Source: Serratia marcescens
Lineage (GTDB): Bacteria; Pseudomonadota; Gammaproteobacteria; Enterobacterales; Enterobacteriaceae
Length of the DNA: 64,000 bases
Reading direction: 5' to 3'
Assembly (NCBI RefSeq): GCF_001902635.1
Contig: NZ_MJAO01000006.1
Location: forward strand, 124,001-188,000
A program made the position numbers and the translations under genes. The notes under the pieces are model-generated. The model searched no databases. It was not told the DNA's origin and worked only from the letters and a program-made list of their open reading frames with translations. Below, piece by piece: positions 44,531 through 56,167 of the stretch. Positions within the stretch are counted from its first letter, which is position 1. Every line of letters starts with the position of its first letter.

Positions 44531-45304
44531 ATGAAGCCGATGACATACCAATCCCTGTTAGCCCCGATTTTAAGCTTCCTGCACTGTGAAACTCCCGATG
44601 CCTGGATCGACGCCGCGCGCCGTCCGGAGAACCTGCAGCTGTTGCTGACCGACCACCTGGTGTGCGAGCTGAAAGCCGCGCAGACCGGCATGTGGCTGAT
44701 CCGCCGCTATGTGGCGGATAAAGAGAGCGGCGATGCGCTGTTGGCGCTGCTGCGCCCCTACGAGGCGTTTCTGCACGAAGCGCAGGGTGCGCCCGACACG
44801 CTGTTCCGGCAGGGCCAGTTCACCCGCAAGATCCTGCCGAAAAACGGGTCTGCCTACGGCCAGGATCTGGCGGATCGCATGGTGTTGTTAATCAAGGAAG
44901 AGTTGCACCACTTCTCGCAGGTGCTGGAGATCATGCAGGCGCGCGGGATCCCGTATCGCAAGATCACCGCCAGCCGCTATGCCAAAGGCATGATCCGCGA
45001 GATCCGCACCCACGATCCGGCGACGCTGATCGACAAATTGATCTGCGGTGCCTACATCGAAGCGCGATCCTGCGAACGCTTCGCCAAACTGGCGCCGCAC
45101 CTGGACGACGAGCTGAACCGCTTTTACGTCTCGCTGCTGCGATCCGAAGCGCGCCACTATCAGGACTACCTGACGCTGGCCGAGCAGATCGCCGGCGGCG
45201 ACATCAGCGAACGGGTGGCGCATTTCGGCCGCCTCGAAGCTGAACTGATCCTGTCCCCGGACAGCGAGCTGCGTTTCCACAGCGGCGTGCCCGCCGCCGC
45301 ATGA
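44531..45304 (+). CDS. miaE: MiaE, tRNA 2-methylthio-N6-isopentenyladenosine hydroxylase
   Basis: A 257-residue di-iron monooxygenase like Salmonella MiaE. Iron ligands are visible as KEELHHFSQV, YIEARSCERF and RSEARHYQDY. It hydroxylates ms2i6A37 in tRNAs. E. coli K-12 lacks it. The start is ATG 44531 or 44540. The only ribosome-site candidate is AGGG from the end of the ERIC element. Confidence 0.94.
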   Translation: MKPMTYQSLLAPILSFLHCETPDAWIDAARRPENLQLLLTDHLVCELKAAQTGMWLIRRYVADKESGDALLALLRPYEAFLHEAQGAPDTLFRQGQFTRKILPKNGSAYGQDLADRMVLLIKEELHHFSQVLEIMQARGIPYRKITASRYAKGMIREIRTHDPATLIDKLICGAYIEARSCERFAKLAPHLDDELNRFYVSLLRSEARHYQDYLTLAEQIAGGDISERVAHFGRLEAELILSPDSELRFHSGVPAAA

Positions 45305-45319
45305 CGTTGAGGGGCGCCC

Positions 45320-46927
45320 CTACTGCGGCGCGCCCAGCAACAGATCCACCGCCTTTTCCGCCAGCATGATGGTCGGCGCATTGGTGTTGCCGCTGGTGAG
45401 CTGCGGCATCACCGAGCAGTCGATCACCCGCAGCTGCTCAAAACCGTGCACCCGCAGCTGCGGATCGGTCACCGCGTCCTGCGGCGATGGCCCCATGCGG
45501 CAGCTGCCCACCGGGTGATACACCGTCTTGCAGAAGTTGCGCACGAACTCTTCCAGCTGCGCTTCGTCGCGCGTCCACTCCGGCTGCGGCATCAGCAGAT
45601 CTTTGATCAGCGGCTTCAGCGCCGCAGTTTGCAGGAAGCCCAGGCCAAACTTCACCGCACGCACGCTGCCGGCCAGATCGTCCGGATGGCCGAGGTAGTT
45701 GGCGTGCAGCTTGACCGGATCGCGCGGGTTGCTGCTGCGCAGCAGCACTTCGCCGCGCGCCTTCGGCTGCAGGTAGCCGACCTTGAGCGTGAAGCCGTGA
45801 ATGTTCGGCAGCGGCTCGCCGGGCACGTCGTCCCAGCTGTCCAGCAGCGGCAGGAAGTGGATCTGCACGTCCGGCCGGCCGCCGCCCTGGCTGTCGGTGA
45901 AGGCGGCGCCTTCCAGCACGTTGGACGAAAGCACGCCGCTGCGAAACGCCAGCCACTGCGCGCCGTGGCTCAGCGCCTGCAGGCCGCGATCGGCGCCGAA
46001 CAGGCTGATCGGCTCGCGGGTGCTGACGTTGATCGACATGTGCAGATGGTCGTGGAAGTTTTTGCCCACCGGCAGATCCGCCCGCACCTCGATGCCCAGC
46101 TGCTGCAGGTGGTCGCGCGGGCCGATGCCGGACAGCATCAGCAGCTTCGGCGAACCGACCGCGCCGGCGCTGACGATCACCTCTTTGGTGGCGCGTGCAG
46201 TCATTTCCGCGCCGCCGTTCTGGCTGTAGACCACGCCGGTGGCGACGTTGCCCTCAAAAGTCAGCCGATGCGCCAGGGCGTTCAGTTTCACCACCAGCCG
46301 CCGTTCGTCGCGCACCGCCTTCAGGTAGGTGCGGGCGGTGCTGGCGCGTTCGCCGTTGTGGGTGGTGGTTTGATAGAAACCGACGCCGTGCTGGCTGTCG
46401 CCGTTGAAGTCGTTGCGATAGGGCAGGTTCAGCTCCTGGCCGGCGCGGATAAACGCCATGCTCAGCGGGTGGCGGTAGCGGTTTTCGCTGACCGGCAGCA
46501 ACCCATCGGCGCCGTGGTAGTCGTCCGACAGGCTTTCGTTGGCTTCGGCGCGTTTGAAGTAGGGCAGCACCTCCCGGTAGCTCCAGCCGGTGCAGCCGTA
46601 GCGCTCGGCCCAGTCGTCGTAGTCCTGCGGCTGGCCGCGCAGGTAGATCATGCCGTTGACCGAACTGCTGCCGCCCAGCACCTTGCCCTGCGCGATCTGC
46701 ATGCGGCGGTTGTTGGCGTGCGGTTCCGGTTCCGTCTCGTAGGGCCAGCTCTTTTTGGCGATGATCTTGGCCACGCCGGCCGGCATCTTGATGAACAGGT
46801 TATTGTCGTCGCCGCCGGCTTCCAGCAGCAGCACCCGCGCCTGGGTGCGGCGGATCAACTGCGCCGCCAGCACACAGCCGGCGGATCCGGCGCCGACGAT
46901 GATGTAATCAAAGGTATTTTCCGACAT
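45320..46927 (-). CDS. GMC-family FAD oxidoreductase (choline-dehydrogenase-like)
   Basis: A 535-residue GMC oxidoreductase with the FAD motif DYIIVGAGSAGCVLAAQL, the GMC signature GKVLGGSSSVNGMIYLRG and the C-terminal active site TVYHPVGSCRMG...SGNTNAPTIMLAEK. It oxidises an alcohol. It is not called betA because no betB, betI or betT is beside it. The start MSENTFDYI at 46927 is chosen over a longer frame to 46987. Confidence 0.88.
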   Translation of the reverse strand: MSENTFDYIIVGAGSAGCVLAAQLIRRTQARVLLLEAGGDDNNLFIKMPAGVAKIIAKKSWPYETEPEPHANNRRMQIAQGKVLGGSSSVNGMIYLRGQPQDYDDWAERYGCTGWSYREVLPYFKRAEANESLSDDYHGADGLLPVSENRYRHPLSMAFIRAGQELNLPYRNDFNGDSQHGVGFYQTTTHNGERASTARTYLKAVRDERRLVVKLNALAHRLTFEGNVATGVVYSQNGGAEMTARATKEVIVSAGAVGSPKLLMLSGIGPRDHLQQLGIEVRADLPVGKNFHDHLHMSINVSTREPISLFGADRGLQALSHGAQWLAFRSGVLSSNVLEGAAFTDSQGGGRPDVQIHFLPLLDSWDDVPGEPLPNIHGFTLKVGYLQPKARGEVLLRSSNPRDPVKLHANYLGHPDDLAGSVRAVKFGLGFLQTAALKPLIKDLLMPQPEWTRDEAQLEEFVRNFCKTVYHPVGSCRMGPSPQDAVTDPQLRVHGFEQLRVIDCSVMPQLTSGNTNAPTIMLAEKAVDLLLGAPQ

Positions 46928-47113
46928 GACAGCTCTCCGTGCGCGATTGGGATACTGGCAGAGTAACGCGGGGGAAAAGGCGGTCAATTTACAATCGTTA
47001 ATTTATTAACGAACTTCACATTAAATTTACATAGTGGTTTTTAACGTCAGTTTATCTGCTTGAAAAACGGCGTTATAGCGAGTTTTACTGATTGATTGCG
47101 ATATTAATAAAAA

Positions 47114-47131
47114 GGCGCAGCAAGCTGCGCC
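47114..47131 (-). terminator. Terminator of yjgM
   Basis: GGCGCAGC-AA-GCTGCGCC is a perfect 8-bp hairpin, with an A run at its left (T on the minus strand), 22 bases beyond the stop. Confidence 0.75.
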
Positions 47132-47152
47132 CGGATGGGGAGGCGGGGGTGA

Positions 47153-47656
47153 TTACAGCGTTTTCAGCATGGTGACTTCGCAATCGACGTGGCCGGTGGC
47201 GCCCATCGCGTGGTCGATGTGTTCGAAGCCCAGGTGTTCGTACAGCGCGACGGCCTGCGTCAGGCTGCCGGTGGTCTCGAGGTAACAACAGCGGAAGCCG
47301 TGTTGGCGGGCGAAATCCAGCGCCTGCAGCGCTAGGCGTTTCGCCAATCCCTTGCCGCGCAGCACCGGCAGGAAATACATCTTCTGCAATTCGCAAATGT
47401 CGTCAGCACCGCCCTGCAGCGGCGCGATGCCGCCGCCGCCGGCGACCTGGCCGTCCACCTCGATCACCCAGTAAGCGCTGCGCGGCAGGCTGTAGAGCTG
47501 ATACAGGGCGTCCAGATTGGGATCGGAGACGGTATAGCCTTTATCCGCCGTCAGGCCGTGCTCGGCGGAGACTTCGCGAATGACGTGAGCAATGGCGGCA
47601 TTGTCTTCCGCCGTGATAGGGCGCACCAGCAGGCGCACCGGGGTTGCTGTTGTCAT
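47153..47656 (-). CDS. yjgM: YjgM, GNAT N-acetyltransferase
   Basis: A 167-residue GNAT protein, the length of E. coli YjgM. Motifs include [20 protein letters not shown] (acetyl-CoA loop) and [22 protein letters not shown]. The substrate is unknown. The start [10 protein letters not shown] at 47656 fits the family; an ATG at 47671 is possible. Confidence 0.88.
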   Translation of the reverse strand: MTTATPVRLLVRPITAEDNAAIAHVIREVSAEHGLTADKGYTVSDPNLDALYQLYSLPRSAYWVIEVDGQVAGGGGIAPLQGGADDICELQKMYFLPVLRGKGLAKRLALQALDFARQHGFRCCYLETTGSLTQAVALYEHLGFEHIDHAMGATGHVDCEVTMLKTL

Positions 47657-47803
47657 GTTTACACTCGCCATTGAAAGAGACCACGTTCGTTTTTCGTTTT
47701 TATCGCAGCACGAAACGCGCCGGGGATTATTTCCCGGCGGCGTCCCTGCAGCAGTAATATCTTGTAATAACATCTAACCCGGCCCGGATGCAACGGCGAT
47801 AAA

Positions 47804-47831
47804 AAAACAGCGGGGAAGACCCCGCTGTTTT
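47804..47831 (-). terminator. Terminator of valS
   Basis: CAGCGGGG-AAGA-CCCCGCTG, extended by A and T runs on both sides, so it works in both directions. Confidence 0.88.
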
Positions 47832-47855
47832 TAGGCGTTGGCGTGAGCCGGTGAA

Positions 47856-50732
47856 TTACAGCGCGGCGATGGTCGCCTGCTGTTCCTGCAGCTTCACTTT
47901 GCCTTCTTTGCAGGCCGCCAGACGATCGCGCTCTTTGGCGACCACTGCTTCCGGCGCGCGCGCCACGAAGCCTTCGTTCGCCAGCTTGCCTTCGATCGAA
48001 GCGATTTCCGCATCCAGTTTGCCCATCTCTTTCGCCAGACGCGCGATCTCGGCGTCTTTGTCGATGAAACCGGCCATTGGGATCAGCAGCTCGGCGCCGT
48101 CCACCAGCTTGGTGACGGAGACCGGGCCTTTATCACCGGCCGGCAGCAGCGCGATGGACTCCAGGCGCGCCAAACGGGCGATAAAGCTTTGGTTCTCCTG
48201 CACGCGGCGCTGGGCGTCGGCGCTGCAGTTGCGCAGCAGCACGTCGAGCATCTTGCTTGGCGCGATGTTCATCTCGGCGCGGATGTTGCGCACGGCGATG
48301 ATGGTCTGCTTGATCCACTCCAGATCGTTCAGCGCCTGCTCGTCTTCCAGCGCGGCGTCGTAGGCCGGGAACGGCTGCAGCATGATGGTGTCTGCGGTCG
48401 TGCCGGTCAGCGGCTTCACGCGCTGCCAGATGGTTTCGGTGATGAACGGAATGATCGGGTGCGCCAGGCGCAGCAACGCTTCCAGCACGGTGATCAGCGT
48501 GTGGCGGGTGCCGCGCTGTTCCGCTTCGCTGCCGTTGCTCACCACCGGCTTGGTCAGCTCCAGATACCAGTCGCAGAACTGGTTCCAGGTGAATTCGTAC
48601 AGGATGTTGGCCGCCAGATCGAAGCGGTAGGTATCCAGCGCTTCGCGGTAGGCTTTCACCGTGCGGTTGAATTCGGCCAGGATCCAGCGATCCGCCAACG
48701 ACAGCACTTTCTCGCCGCCGTTGAAGCCGCAGTCGTGCGCTTCGGTGTTCATCAGCACGAAGCGGCTGGCGTTCCACAGCTTGTTACAGAAGTTGCGGTA
48801 GCCTTCCAGGCGCTTCATGTCCCAGTTGATGTCGCGGCCGGTCGAGGCCAGCGCCGCCAGGGTGAAGCGCAGGGCGTCGGTGCCGTGCGGCTCGATGCCG
48901 TTCGGGAACTGCTTCTCGGTGCGCTTGCGGATTTTCTCCGCCAGCTGCGGCTGCATCATGTTGCCGGTGCGTTTTTCCAGCAGATCTTCCAGCGAGATGC
49001 CGTCGACCATGTCCAGCGGATCGATCACGTTGCCTTTCGACTTGGACATCTTCTGGCCTTCGTCGTCGCGGATAAGGCCGGTCATGTAGACGGTCTTGAA
49101 CGGCACCTGCGGCTTACCGTTTTCATCCTTGATGAAGTGCATGGTCAGCATGATCATGCGCGCGATCCAGAAAAAGATGATGTCGAAGCCGCTGACCATC
49201 ACGCTGGTCGGGTGGAAGGTTTTCAGCGCGTCGGTCTGCTCCGGCCAGCCCAGGGTGGAGAAGGTCCACAGGCCGGACGAGAACCAGGTGTCCAGCACGT
49301 CTTCGTCCTGGGTCAGCACCACGTCGGCGCCCAGGTTGTTCTCGCTGCGCACTTCTTCTTCGCTGCGGCCCACGTAGACTTTGCCGTTCACGTCATACCA
49401 GGCAGGGATACGGTGGCCCCACCACAGCTGACGCGAGATGCACCAGTCCTGAATGTCGCGCATCCAGCTGAAGTACATGTTTTCGTACTGCTTCGGCACG
49501 AACTCGATTTGGCCCTGTTCGACCGCTTCCACCGCCACTTTGGCCAGCGGCGCGGTGCGCACGTACCATTGGTCGGTCAGCATCGGCTCGATCACCACGC
49601 CGCCGCGGTCGCCGTAAGGCACCGTCAGGTCGTGCGGTTTGATCTCGTCCAGCAGGCCCAACTGATCGAAGGCGGCAACCACCGCTTTACGCGCCGCGAA
49701 GCGCTCCAGGCCACGGAACTCGGCCGGGATCTCGTTGCAGTAGTCGGTGCAGACTTCGCCCAGGGTGTTGAACACTTCCGCTTCCTGACGGATGTCGCCG
49801 TCGAAGGTCAGAATGTTGATCATCGGCAGGCCGTGGCGTTTGCCGACTTCGTAGTCGTTGAAATCGTGCGCCGGGGTGATCTTCACACAGCCGGTGCCTT
49901 TTTCCATATCGGCGTGCTCGTCGCCGACGATGCGGATGCGGCGGCCGACCAGCGGCAGAATGATCTCTTTGCCGATCAGGTCTTTATAGCGCGGATCTTC
50001 CGGGTTGACCGCCACGCCGGTATCGCCCAGCACGGTTTCCGGACGGGTGGTGGCAACCACCAGATAGTCTTTGCCCTCGGCGGTTTTCGCGCCGTCGGCC
50101 AGCGGGTAGCGCAGGTGCCACATGGAGCCTTTGGATTCGCGGTTTTCCACTTCCAGATCGGAGATAGCGGTGCGCAGCTTCGGATCCCAGTTCACCAGGC
50201 GCTTGCCGCGGTAGATCAGGTCTTCTTTGTGCAGACGGACAAACACTTCGCGCACCGCGTTCGACAGGCCTTCGTCCATGGTGAAGCGCTCGCGCTCCCA
50301 GTCCACGGAGTTGCCCAGACGGCGCATCTGGCGGGTGATGGTGCCGCCGGATTCCGCTTTCCACTGCCAGATTTTGTCGATGAACGCGTCACGGCCGTAG
50401 TCGTGGCGGGTTTTGCCTTCTTCCGCGGCGATTTTGCGCTCCACCACCATCTGGGTGGCGATGCCGGCGTGGTCGGTGCCCGCCTGCCACAGGGTGTTTT
50501 TACCCTGCATGCGCTGATAGCGAATCATGGTGTCCATGATGGTCTGCTGGAACGCGTGGCCCATGTGCAGGCTGCCGGTGACGTTCGGCGGCGGGATCAT
50601 GATGCAGAAGCTTTCCTGGCTGGTGTCGCCGTTCGGCTTGAAGTAACCCTGACCTTCCCAGTGATCGTACAGCTTCTGTTCGATCTGTTTTGGGTCGTAT
50701 GCGGTGTCGAGCTGACTGTTTGTCTTTTCCAT
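47856..50732 (-). CDS. valS: ValS, valyl-tRNA synthetase
   Basis: A 958-residue class I synthetase. The HIGH motif is [13 protein letters not shown], the KMSKS motif [10 protein letters not shown]; the editing domain and the C-terminal coiled-coil arm ([25 protein letters not shown]) are complete. It is 12 bases downstream of holC. Confidence 0.98.
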   Translation of the reverse strand: MEKTNSQLDTAYDPKQIEQKLYDHWEGQGYFKPNGDTSQESFCIMIPPPNVTGSLHMGHAFQQTIMDTMIRYQRMQGKNTLWQAGTDHAGIATQMVVERKIAAEEGKTRHDYGRDAFIDKIWQWKAESGGTITRQMRRLGNSVDWERERFTMDEGLSNAVREVFVRLHKEDLIYRGKRLVNWDPKLRTAISDLEVENRESKGSMWHLRYPLADGAKTAEGKDYLVVATTRPETVLGDTGVAVNPEDPRYKDLIGKEIILPLVGRRIRIVGDEHADMEKGTGCVKITPAHDFNDYEVGKRHGLPMINILTFDGDIRQEAEVFNTLGEVCTDYCNEIPAEFRGLERFAARKAVVAAFDQLGLLDEIKPHDLTVPYGDRGGVVIEPMLTDQWYVRTAPLAKVAVEAVEQGQIEFVPKQYENMYFSWMRDIQDWCISRQLWWGHRIPAWYDVNGKVYVGRSEEEVRSENNLGADVVLTQDEDVLDTWFSSGLWTFSTLGWPEQTDALKTFHPTSVMVSGFDIIFFWIARMIMLTMHFIKDENGKPQVPFKTVYMTGLIRDDEGQKMSKSKGNVIDPLDMVDGISLEDLLEKRTGNMMQPQLAEKIRKRTEKQFPNGIEPHGTDALRFTLAALASTGRDINWDMKRLEGYRNFCNKLWNASRFVLMNTEAHDCGFNGGEKVLSLADRWILAEFNRTVKAYREALDTYRFDLAANILYEFTWNQFCDWYLELTKPVVSNGSEAEQRGTRHTLITVLEALLRLAHPIIPFITETIWQRVKPLTGTTADTIMLQPFPAYDAALEDEQALNDLEWIKQTIIAVRNIRAEMNIAPSKMLDVLLRNCSADAQRRVQENQSFIARLARLESIALLPAGDKGPVSVTKLVDGAELLIPMAGFIDKDAEIARLAKEMGKLDAEIASIEGKLANEGFVARAPEAVVAKERDRLAACKEGKVKLQEQQATIAAL

Positions 50733-50744
50733 TCTTTATCGTAT

Positions 50745-51194
50745 TCAGTGAGTTGGCGGCGTAGCCGTGGTCAAATGGAAGCCGACGCTGCGATAGGCCT
50801 TGTAACGGTCGCGCGCCAACTGTTTCAGAGTGTCTTCGTAAGGAACGAAGTCTACCACTTCATGGAAAGCGGTAGCAAAATCGGCAAACTGCGGCAGCAG
50901 GGCGATCAGCAGATCGCGCGGGGCATTGCCGCGCTTGCCGGGCCAGCACAGTTCCACCGGCGCACCGTAGTGCGGCCCTTCGCCGGCCAGGTTGTGCGGC
51001 ACGAATTCATGCGGCTCGCGCTGCCACAGCGCTTCGTCCAGCCGCTGGGCCTGCTCCTGGCTCTCGCAGGCGATCAGCACCCGCTTGCCGGCACGCCAGC
51101 GTTCGGCGGCAACGGCACAGGCCACGGCCTCATGGGCGCTGAGCGCGCCTGACGGTTCCGCGTTGTCGAGCAAATAAAACGTCGCCTGTTTCAT
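50745..51194 (-). CDS. holC: HolC, DNA polymerase III chi subunit
   Basis: A 149-residue chi subunit beginning MKQATFYLLDN and containing WQREPHEFVPHNLAGEGP. It links the clamp loader to SSB. It lies between pepA and valS as in E. coli; an ERIC element separates it from pepA. Confidence 0.95.
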   Translation of the reverse strand: MKQATFYLLDNAEPSGALSAHEAVACAVAAERWRAGKRVLIACESQEQAQRLDEALWQREPHEFVPHNLAGEGPHYGAPVELCWPGKRGNAPRDLLIALLPQFADFATAFHEVVDFVPYEDTLKQLARDRYKAYRSVGFHLTTATPPTH

Positions 51195-51300
51195 TAAGGA
51201 TCCACCGCTGCCGATAAAAAAACAGGGCACAACATGTCGGTTGCGCCCTTTTAGGGAACGGAGCAGATAACTCTACCCCTTCGCTGCTGAGAGGATTATA

Positions 51301-51424
51301 TACCCAATAGATTTCAAGTTGCAGCTAGGCGGCAAGTTCGTTCATCCCCAGGAGCTGACATCAAGTCAGTGACTGGGGTGAACGAATGCGGCCAACAACG
51401 CTGCGGCTTGAAAGATGAAGGGTA
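51301..51424. repeat. ERIC element between pepA and holC
   Basis: An intact 124-base ERIC, bounded by TACCCAATAGATTTCAAG and CTTGAAAGATGAAGGGTA. The centre reads CCCCAGGAGCTGACATC and CAGTGACTGGGGTG. It ends one base before the pepA stop codon. Confidence 0.93.
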
Positions 51425-51425
51425 T

Positions 51426-52952
<1,527 letters not shown>

Positions 52953-53219
52953 TTAAAGACAAAGGCGGACGCTACGGCTAGAATAACCGACTCCGTAACG
53001 ATCTCCTGCCATTTGAGTTAACAGATTATGTTAACCTGAACGGCATAAATTGCTCTGTTTTGGCGACTATAAGCAAGTTCCTATAGGACACCCAAACGGC
53101 TTGATGTTGTAATACTATTTTAGCTGTGAAGGTTGCCATATGATGAGAATAAATGGCGGATTAACGATGAAATTATCGATTTTCCTGCAAAAAGACAAGT
53201 TTTCACAGGCGTAATAAGC

Positions 53220-54314
53220 GTGATCATCATAAGATATCTGGTACGGGAAACGCTCAAGAGCCAAATCGCCATCCTGTTCATCCTGCTTCTGATCTTCTTT
53301 TGTCAGAACCTGGTCAGGGTGTTGGGCGACGCGGTGGACGGCAATATCCCGACAAACTTAGTACTCTCCCTGCTCGCGTTGGGCGTGCCGAAAATGGCGC
53401 AGCTCATCCTGCCTTTGAGCCTGTTTCTCGGCTTGCTGATGACGCTTGGGCGGTTGTATACCGAGAGCGAAATCACCGTCATGCACGCCTGCGGGCTGGG
53501 CAAACGCACCCTGATTATCGCCGCCATGATCCTGGCGCTGTTCACCTCTGCGGTCGCGGCGGTGAACGTGTTCTGGGCCGGCCCCTGGGCCTCGCGCTAT
53601 CAGGACGTGGTGGTGAACGAAGCCAAGGCCAACCCGAGCATCGCCGGGCTGGCAGAAGGGCAGTTCAAACCCTCGCAGGACGGCAACGCGGTGCTGTTTA
53701 TCGGCAACGTGAAGGGCAGCACCTTCAACGACGTGTTCCTGGCGCAGCTGCGGCCGAACGGCAACCAACGCCCGTCGGTGGTGGTAGCTGAACACGGCAA
53801 CATCGTGCAGCAGAAAGACGGCTCGCAGGTGGTGACGCTCGACAAGGGCACCCGCTTTGAAGGCACCGCGCTGCTGCGCGACTTCCGCATTACCGACTTC
53901 AACGACTACAAAGCGGTGATTGGCCACCGCACCGTGGCGGCGGACAACACCGAATCCGAGCAGATGTCGATGCAGACGCTGTGGGAATCCGACGATCCGG
54001 ACGCGCGCGCCGAGCTGCATTGGCGCCTGACGCTGGTGGTGTCGGTGGCGCTGATGGCGCTGCTGGTGGTGCCGCTCAGCGTGGTGAACCCGCGCCAGGG
54101 CCGCGTGCTGAGCATGCTGCCGGCCATCCTGCTGTATCTGATCTTCTTCCTGCTGCAGACCTCGCTGCGCTCCAACGCCGGCAAGGGCAAGCTGGATCCG
54201 ATGCTGTGGCTGTGGCTGGTTAACGGCGCTTACTTCGCGCTGGCGCTGGCGCTGAACCTGTGGGATACCGTGCCGATGCGCAAACTGCGCGCACGCCTGA
54301 GAGGAGCGGCCTGA
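53220..54314 (+). CDS. lptF: LptF, LPS export permease
   Basis: A 364-residue inner-membrane subunit of the LptB2FG transporter, which lifts LPS out of the inner membrane. Three membrane segments lie on each side of a periplasmic beta-jellyroll. The start is a GTG at 53220 (VIIIRYLVRETLKSQ), aligned with E. coli LptF; an upstream ATG at 53133 adds residues foreign to the family. It overlaps lptG as TGATG. Confidence 0.95.
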   Translation: MIIIRYLVRETLKSQIAILFILLLIFFCQNLVRVLGDAVDGNIPTNLVLSLLALGVPKMAQLILPLSLFLGLLMTLGRLYTESEITVMHACGLGKRTLIIAAMILALFTSAVAAVNVFWAGPWASRYQDVVVNEAKANPSIAGLAEGQFKPSQDGNAVLFIGNVKGSTFNDVFLAQLRPNGNQRPSVVVAEHGNIVQQKDGSQVVTLDKGTRFEGTALLRDFRITDFNDYKAVIGHRTVAADNTESEQMSMQTLWESDDPDARAELHWRLTLVVSVALMALLVVPLSVVNPRQGRVLSMLPAILLYLIFFLLQTSLRSNAGKGKLDPMLWLWLVNGAYFALALALNLWDTVPMRKLRARLRGAA

Positions 54315-55384
54315 TGTTTGGCGTATTAGACCGTTATATCGGTAAAACGATTTTCAACACCATCATCATGACGCTGTTCATGCTGGTGTCGCTGTCCGGC
54401 ATCATCAAGTTCGTCGATCAGCTGCGCAAGGTGGGCCAGGGCGAATACACCGCGCTGAGCGCCGGCATGTACACCCTGCTGAGCGTGCCGAAAGACATCG
54501 AGATCTTCTTCCCGATGGCGGCGCTGCTCGGCGCGCTGCTCGGCCTGGGCCAGCTGGCGACGCGTAGCGAACTGGTGGTGATGCAGGCTTCCGGCTTCAC
54601 CCGCCTGCAGATCGCCGGCTCGGTGATGAAAACCGCCATTCCGCTGGTGTTGCTGACCATGGCTATCGGCGAGTGGGTGGCGCCGCAGGGCGAGCAGATG
54701 GCGCGCAACTACCGCGCCCAGCAGATGTACGGCGGCTCGCTGCTCTCCACCAAGAGCGGGCTGTGGGCGAAGGACGGCAACGACTTCATCTACATCGAGC
54801 GCGTCTCCGGCGATAAAGAACTCTCCGGCGTGAACATCTACCACTTCAACGATCAGCGTCGCCTGGAGACGGTGCGCTATGCCGCCACCGCCAGCTTCGA
54901 GAAAGGCCTGTGGCAGCTTTCGCAGGTGGACACCTCGGATCTGACCAACCCGAAACAGGTGACCGGCACCCAGACGCTGACCGGCGAATGGAAAACCAAC
55001 CTGACCCCGGACAAGCTGGGCGTGGTGGCGCTGGATCCGGATTCGCTTTCCATCAGCGGGCTGCACAACTACGTGAAGTACCTGAAGCAGAGCGGCCAGG
55101 AGTCCAGCCGTTACCAGCTCAACATGTGGAGCAAGATCTTCTCGCCGCTGTCGGTGGCGGTGATGATGCTGATGGCGCTGTCGTTCATCTTCGGCCCGCT
55201 GCGCAGCGTGCCGATGGGCATCCGCGTGGTGACCGGCATCAGCTTTGGCTTCCTGTTCTACGTGCTGGATCAGATCTTCGGCCCGCTGAGCATGGTATAC
55301 AACATGCCGCCGGTGCTGGGTGCGCTGCTGCCGAGCATGCTGTTCCTGCTGATCAGCGTGTATATGCTGCTCAAACGCAAATAG
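54314..55384 (+). CDS. lptG: LptG, LPS export permease
   Basis: A 356-residue partner of LptF. It starts MFGVLDRYIGKTIFNTI at 54314, sharing a base with the lptF stop. Membrane segments lie at both ends (for example SPLSVAVMMLMALSFIFGPL). A terminator follows. Confidence 0.96.
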   Translation: MFGVLDRYIGKTIFNTIIMTLFMLVSLSGIIKFVDQLRKVGQGEYTALSAGMYTLLSVPKDIEIFFPMAALLGALLGLGQLATRSELVVMQASGFTRLQIAGSVMKTAIPLVLLTMAIGEWVAPQGEQMARNYRAQQMYGGSLLSTKSGLWAKDGNDFIYIERVSGDKELSGVNIYHFNDQRRLETVRYAATASFEKGLWQLSQVDTSDLTNPKQVTGTQTLTGEWKTNLTPDKLGVVALDPDSLSISGLHNYVKYLKQSGQESSRYQLNMWSKIFSPLSVAVMMLMALSFIFGPLRSVPMGIRVVTGISFGFLFYVLDQIFGPLSMVYNMPPVLGALLPSMLFLLISVYMLLKRK

Positions 55385-55408
55385 CGGCACAATCGGTATT
55401 TGAAGAAA

Positions 55409-55436
55409 GGCGTGGCCGCGGGGCCGCGCCTTTTTT
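55409..55436 (+). terminator. Terminator of lptFG
   Basis: GGCGTGGCC-GCGG-GGCCGCGCC (one G-U) is followed by six T, 25 bases after lptG. Confidence 0.9.
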
Positions 55437-55713
55437 GTTGGCACGGAATTATTCCGCCGATAGGCTGACATGTTCCTATAGTTGATGACATTCGATATAA
55501 ATCTAAAAAATAGATAAAATCAGATAGGAATTATATTATTTTGATTGAAAGGGTGGTGGATGAATATAGTGATGGTAGTCGATTTTTTTCGGTGCTACAT
55601 AATAATCCGTCTGAACGACTAACGGTCTGTCAAAGCACTGTGTCTTAGTTTGATTGGTGTCTAACTCACTAAATTAGTACAATTTTTCCCTTATATATCG
55701 CTGATAAAAATAT

Positions 55714-55835
55714 AAAAAAAAACCTGGCCTCGTCGGGCCAGGCTGCCAATATAGGCCAACACCAGGGAAAATTTTCTTGCATCATCTTAAAACTATTAAC
55801 TCCGCAGAGGCAAGTGCTCTCTGCTGGTTTTTAGC
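55714..55835 (-). ncRNA. ArcZ-like Hfq small RNA
   Basis: On the minus strand the sequence TTTCCCTGGTGTTGGC (complement of 55755-55770) matches the conserved seed core of ArcZ. As in ArcZ, a GC hairpin and a T run follow: CCTGGCC-cgacga-GGCCAGG (55723-55742) then nine T (55714-55722). The 5' end is a guess from the usual ArcZ length of about 120 bases. The upstream half does not match E. coli ArcZ clearly. E. coli arcZ is next to arcB, so this could be a second, related RNA. A stem CAGAG/CTCTG lies at 55805-55823. Confidence 0.6.
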
Positions 55836-56119
55836 GCCAGGTAGCTATTTTGCCAGGAGTGTAAGCTATTTTTTGATGGTTTTGGCTAGAGCGCTATCCA
55901 ACGAAAATAACCTCATCTTCGATGAAGATCCTGCGTTGAATTAATTATTTCCTGTTAAATGTCAAAAAGTAAAAGTAGTGTTTCTGGAATGTTTTGCAGA
56001 CTCATTTTTTATTGGCCGAATCATTGCCCGGTAATTATGCGCAGTATTGTCATTCCGCTTCGGGATCTTTTAGCACTTGCTTTGGTTGAGCAGAACCCAT
56101 GGCAGCAGTAAGAGGAAGG
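55836..56119. other. Non-coding AT-rich stretch
   Basis: No gene is seen. A short hairpin ATCTTC-GAT-GAAGAT is at 55915-55929. It should hold the promoter of the ArcZ-like RNA. The stretch 55437-55713 on the other side also shows no gene. Confidence 0.5.
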
Positions 56120-56149
56120 CAAGGCGCGTTCCCCATAGATCGCGCCTTG
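56120..56149 (-). terminator. Hairpin after the gntP-family gene
   Basis: CAAGGCGCG and CGCGCCTTG form a perfect 9-bp stem with a 12-base loop, 18 bases after the stop. Confidence 0.6.
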
Positions 56150-56167
56150 TAGCTGAAGGAGGAAGCG

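Noticed and set aside
48189-51152. 987-codon frame opposite valS and holC
   Set aside because: Shadow frame spanning two real genes on the other strand.
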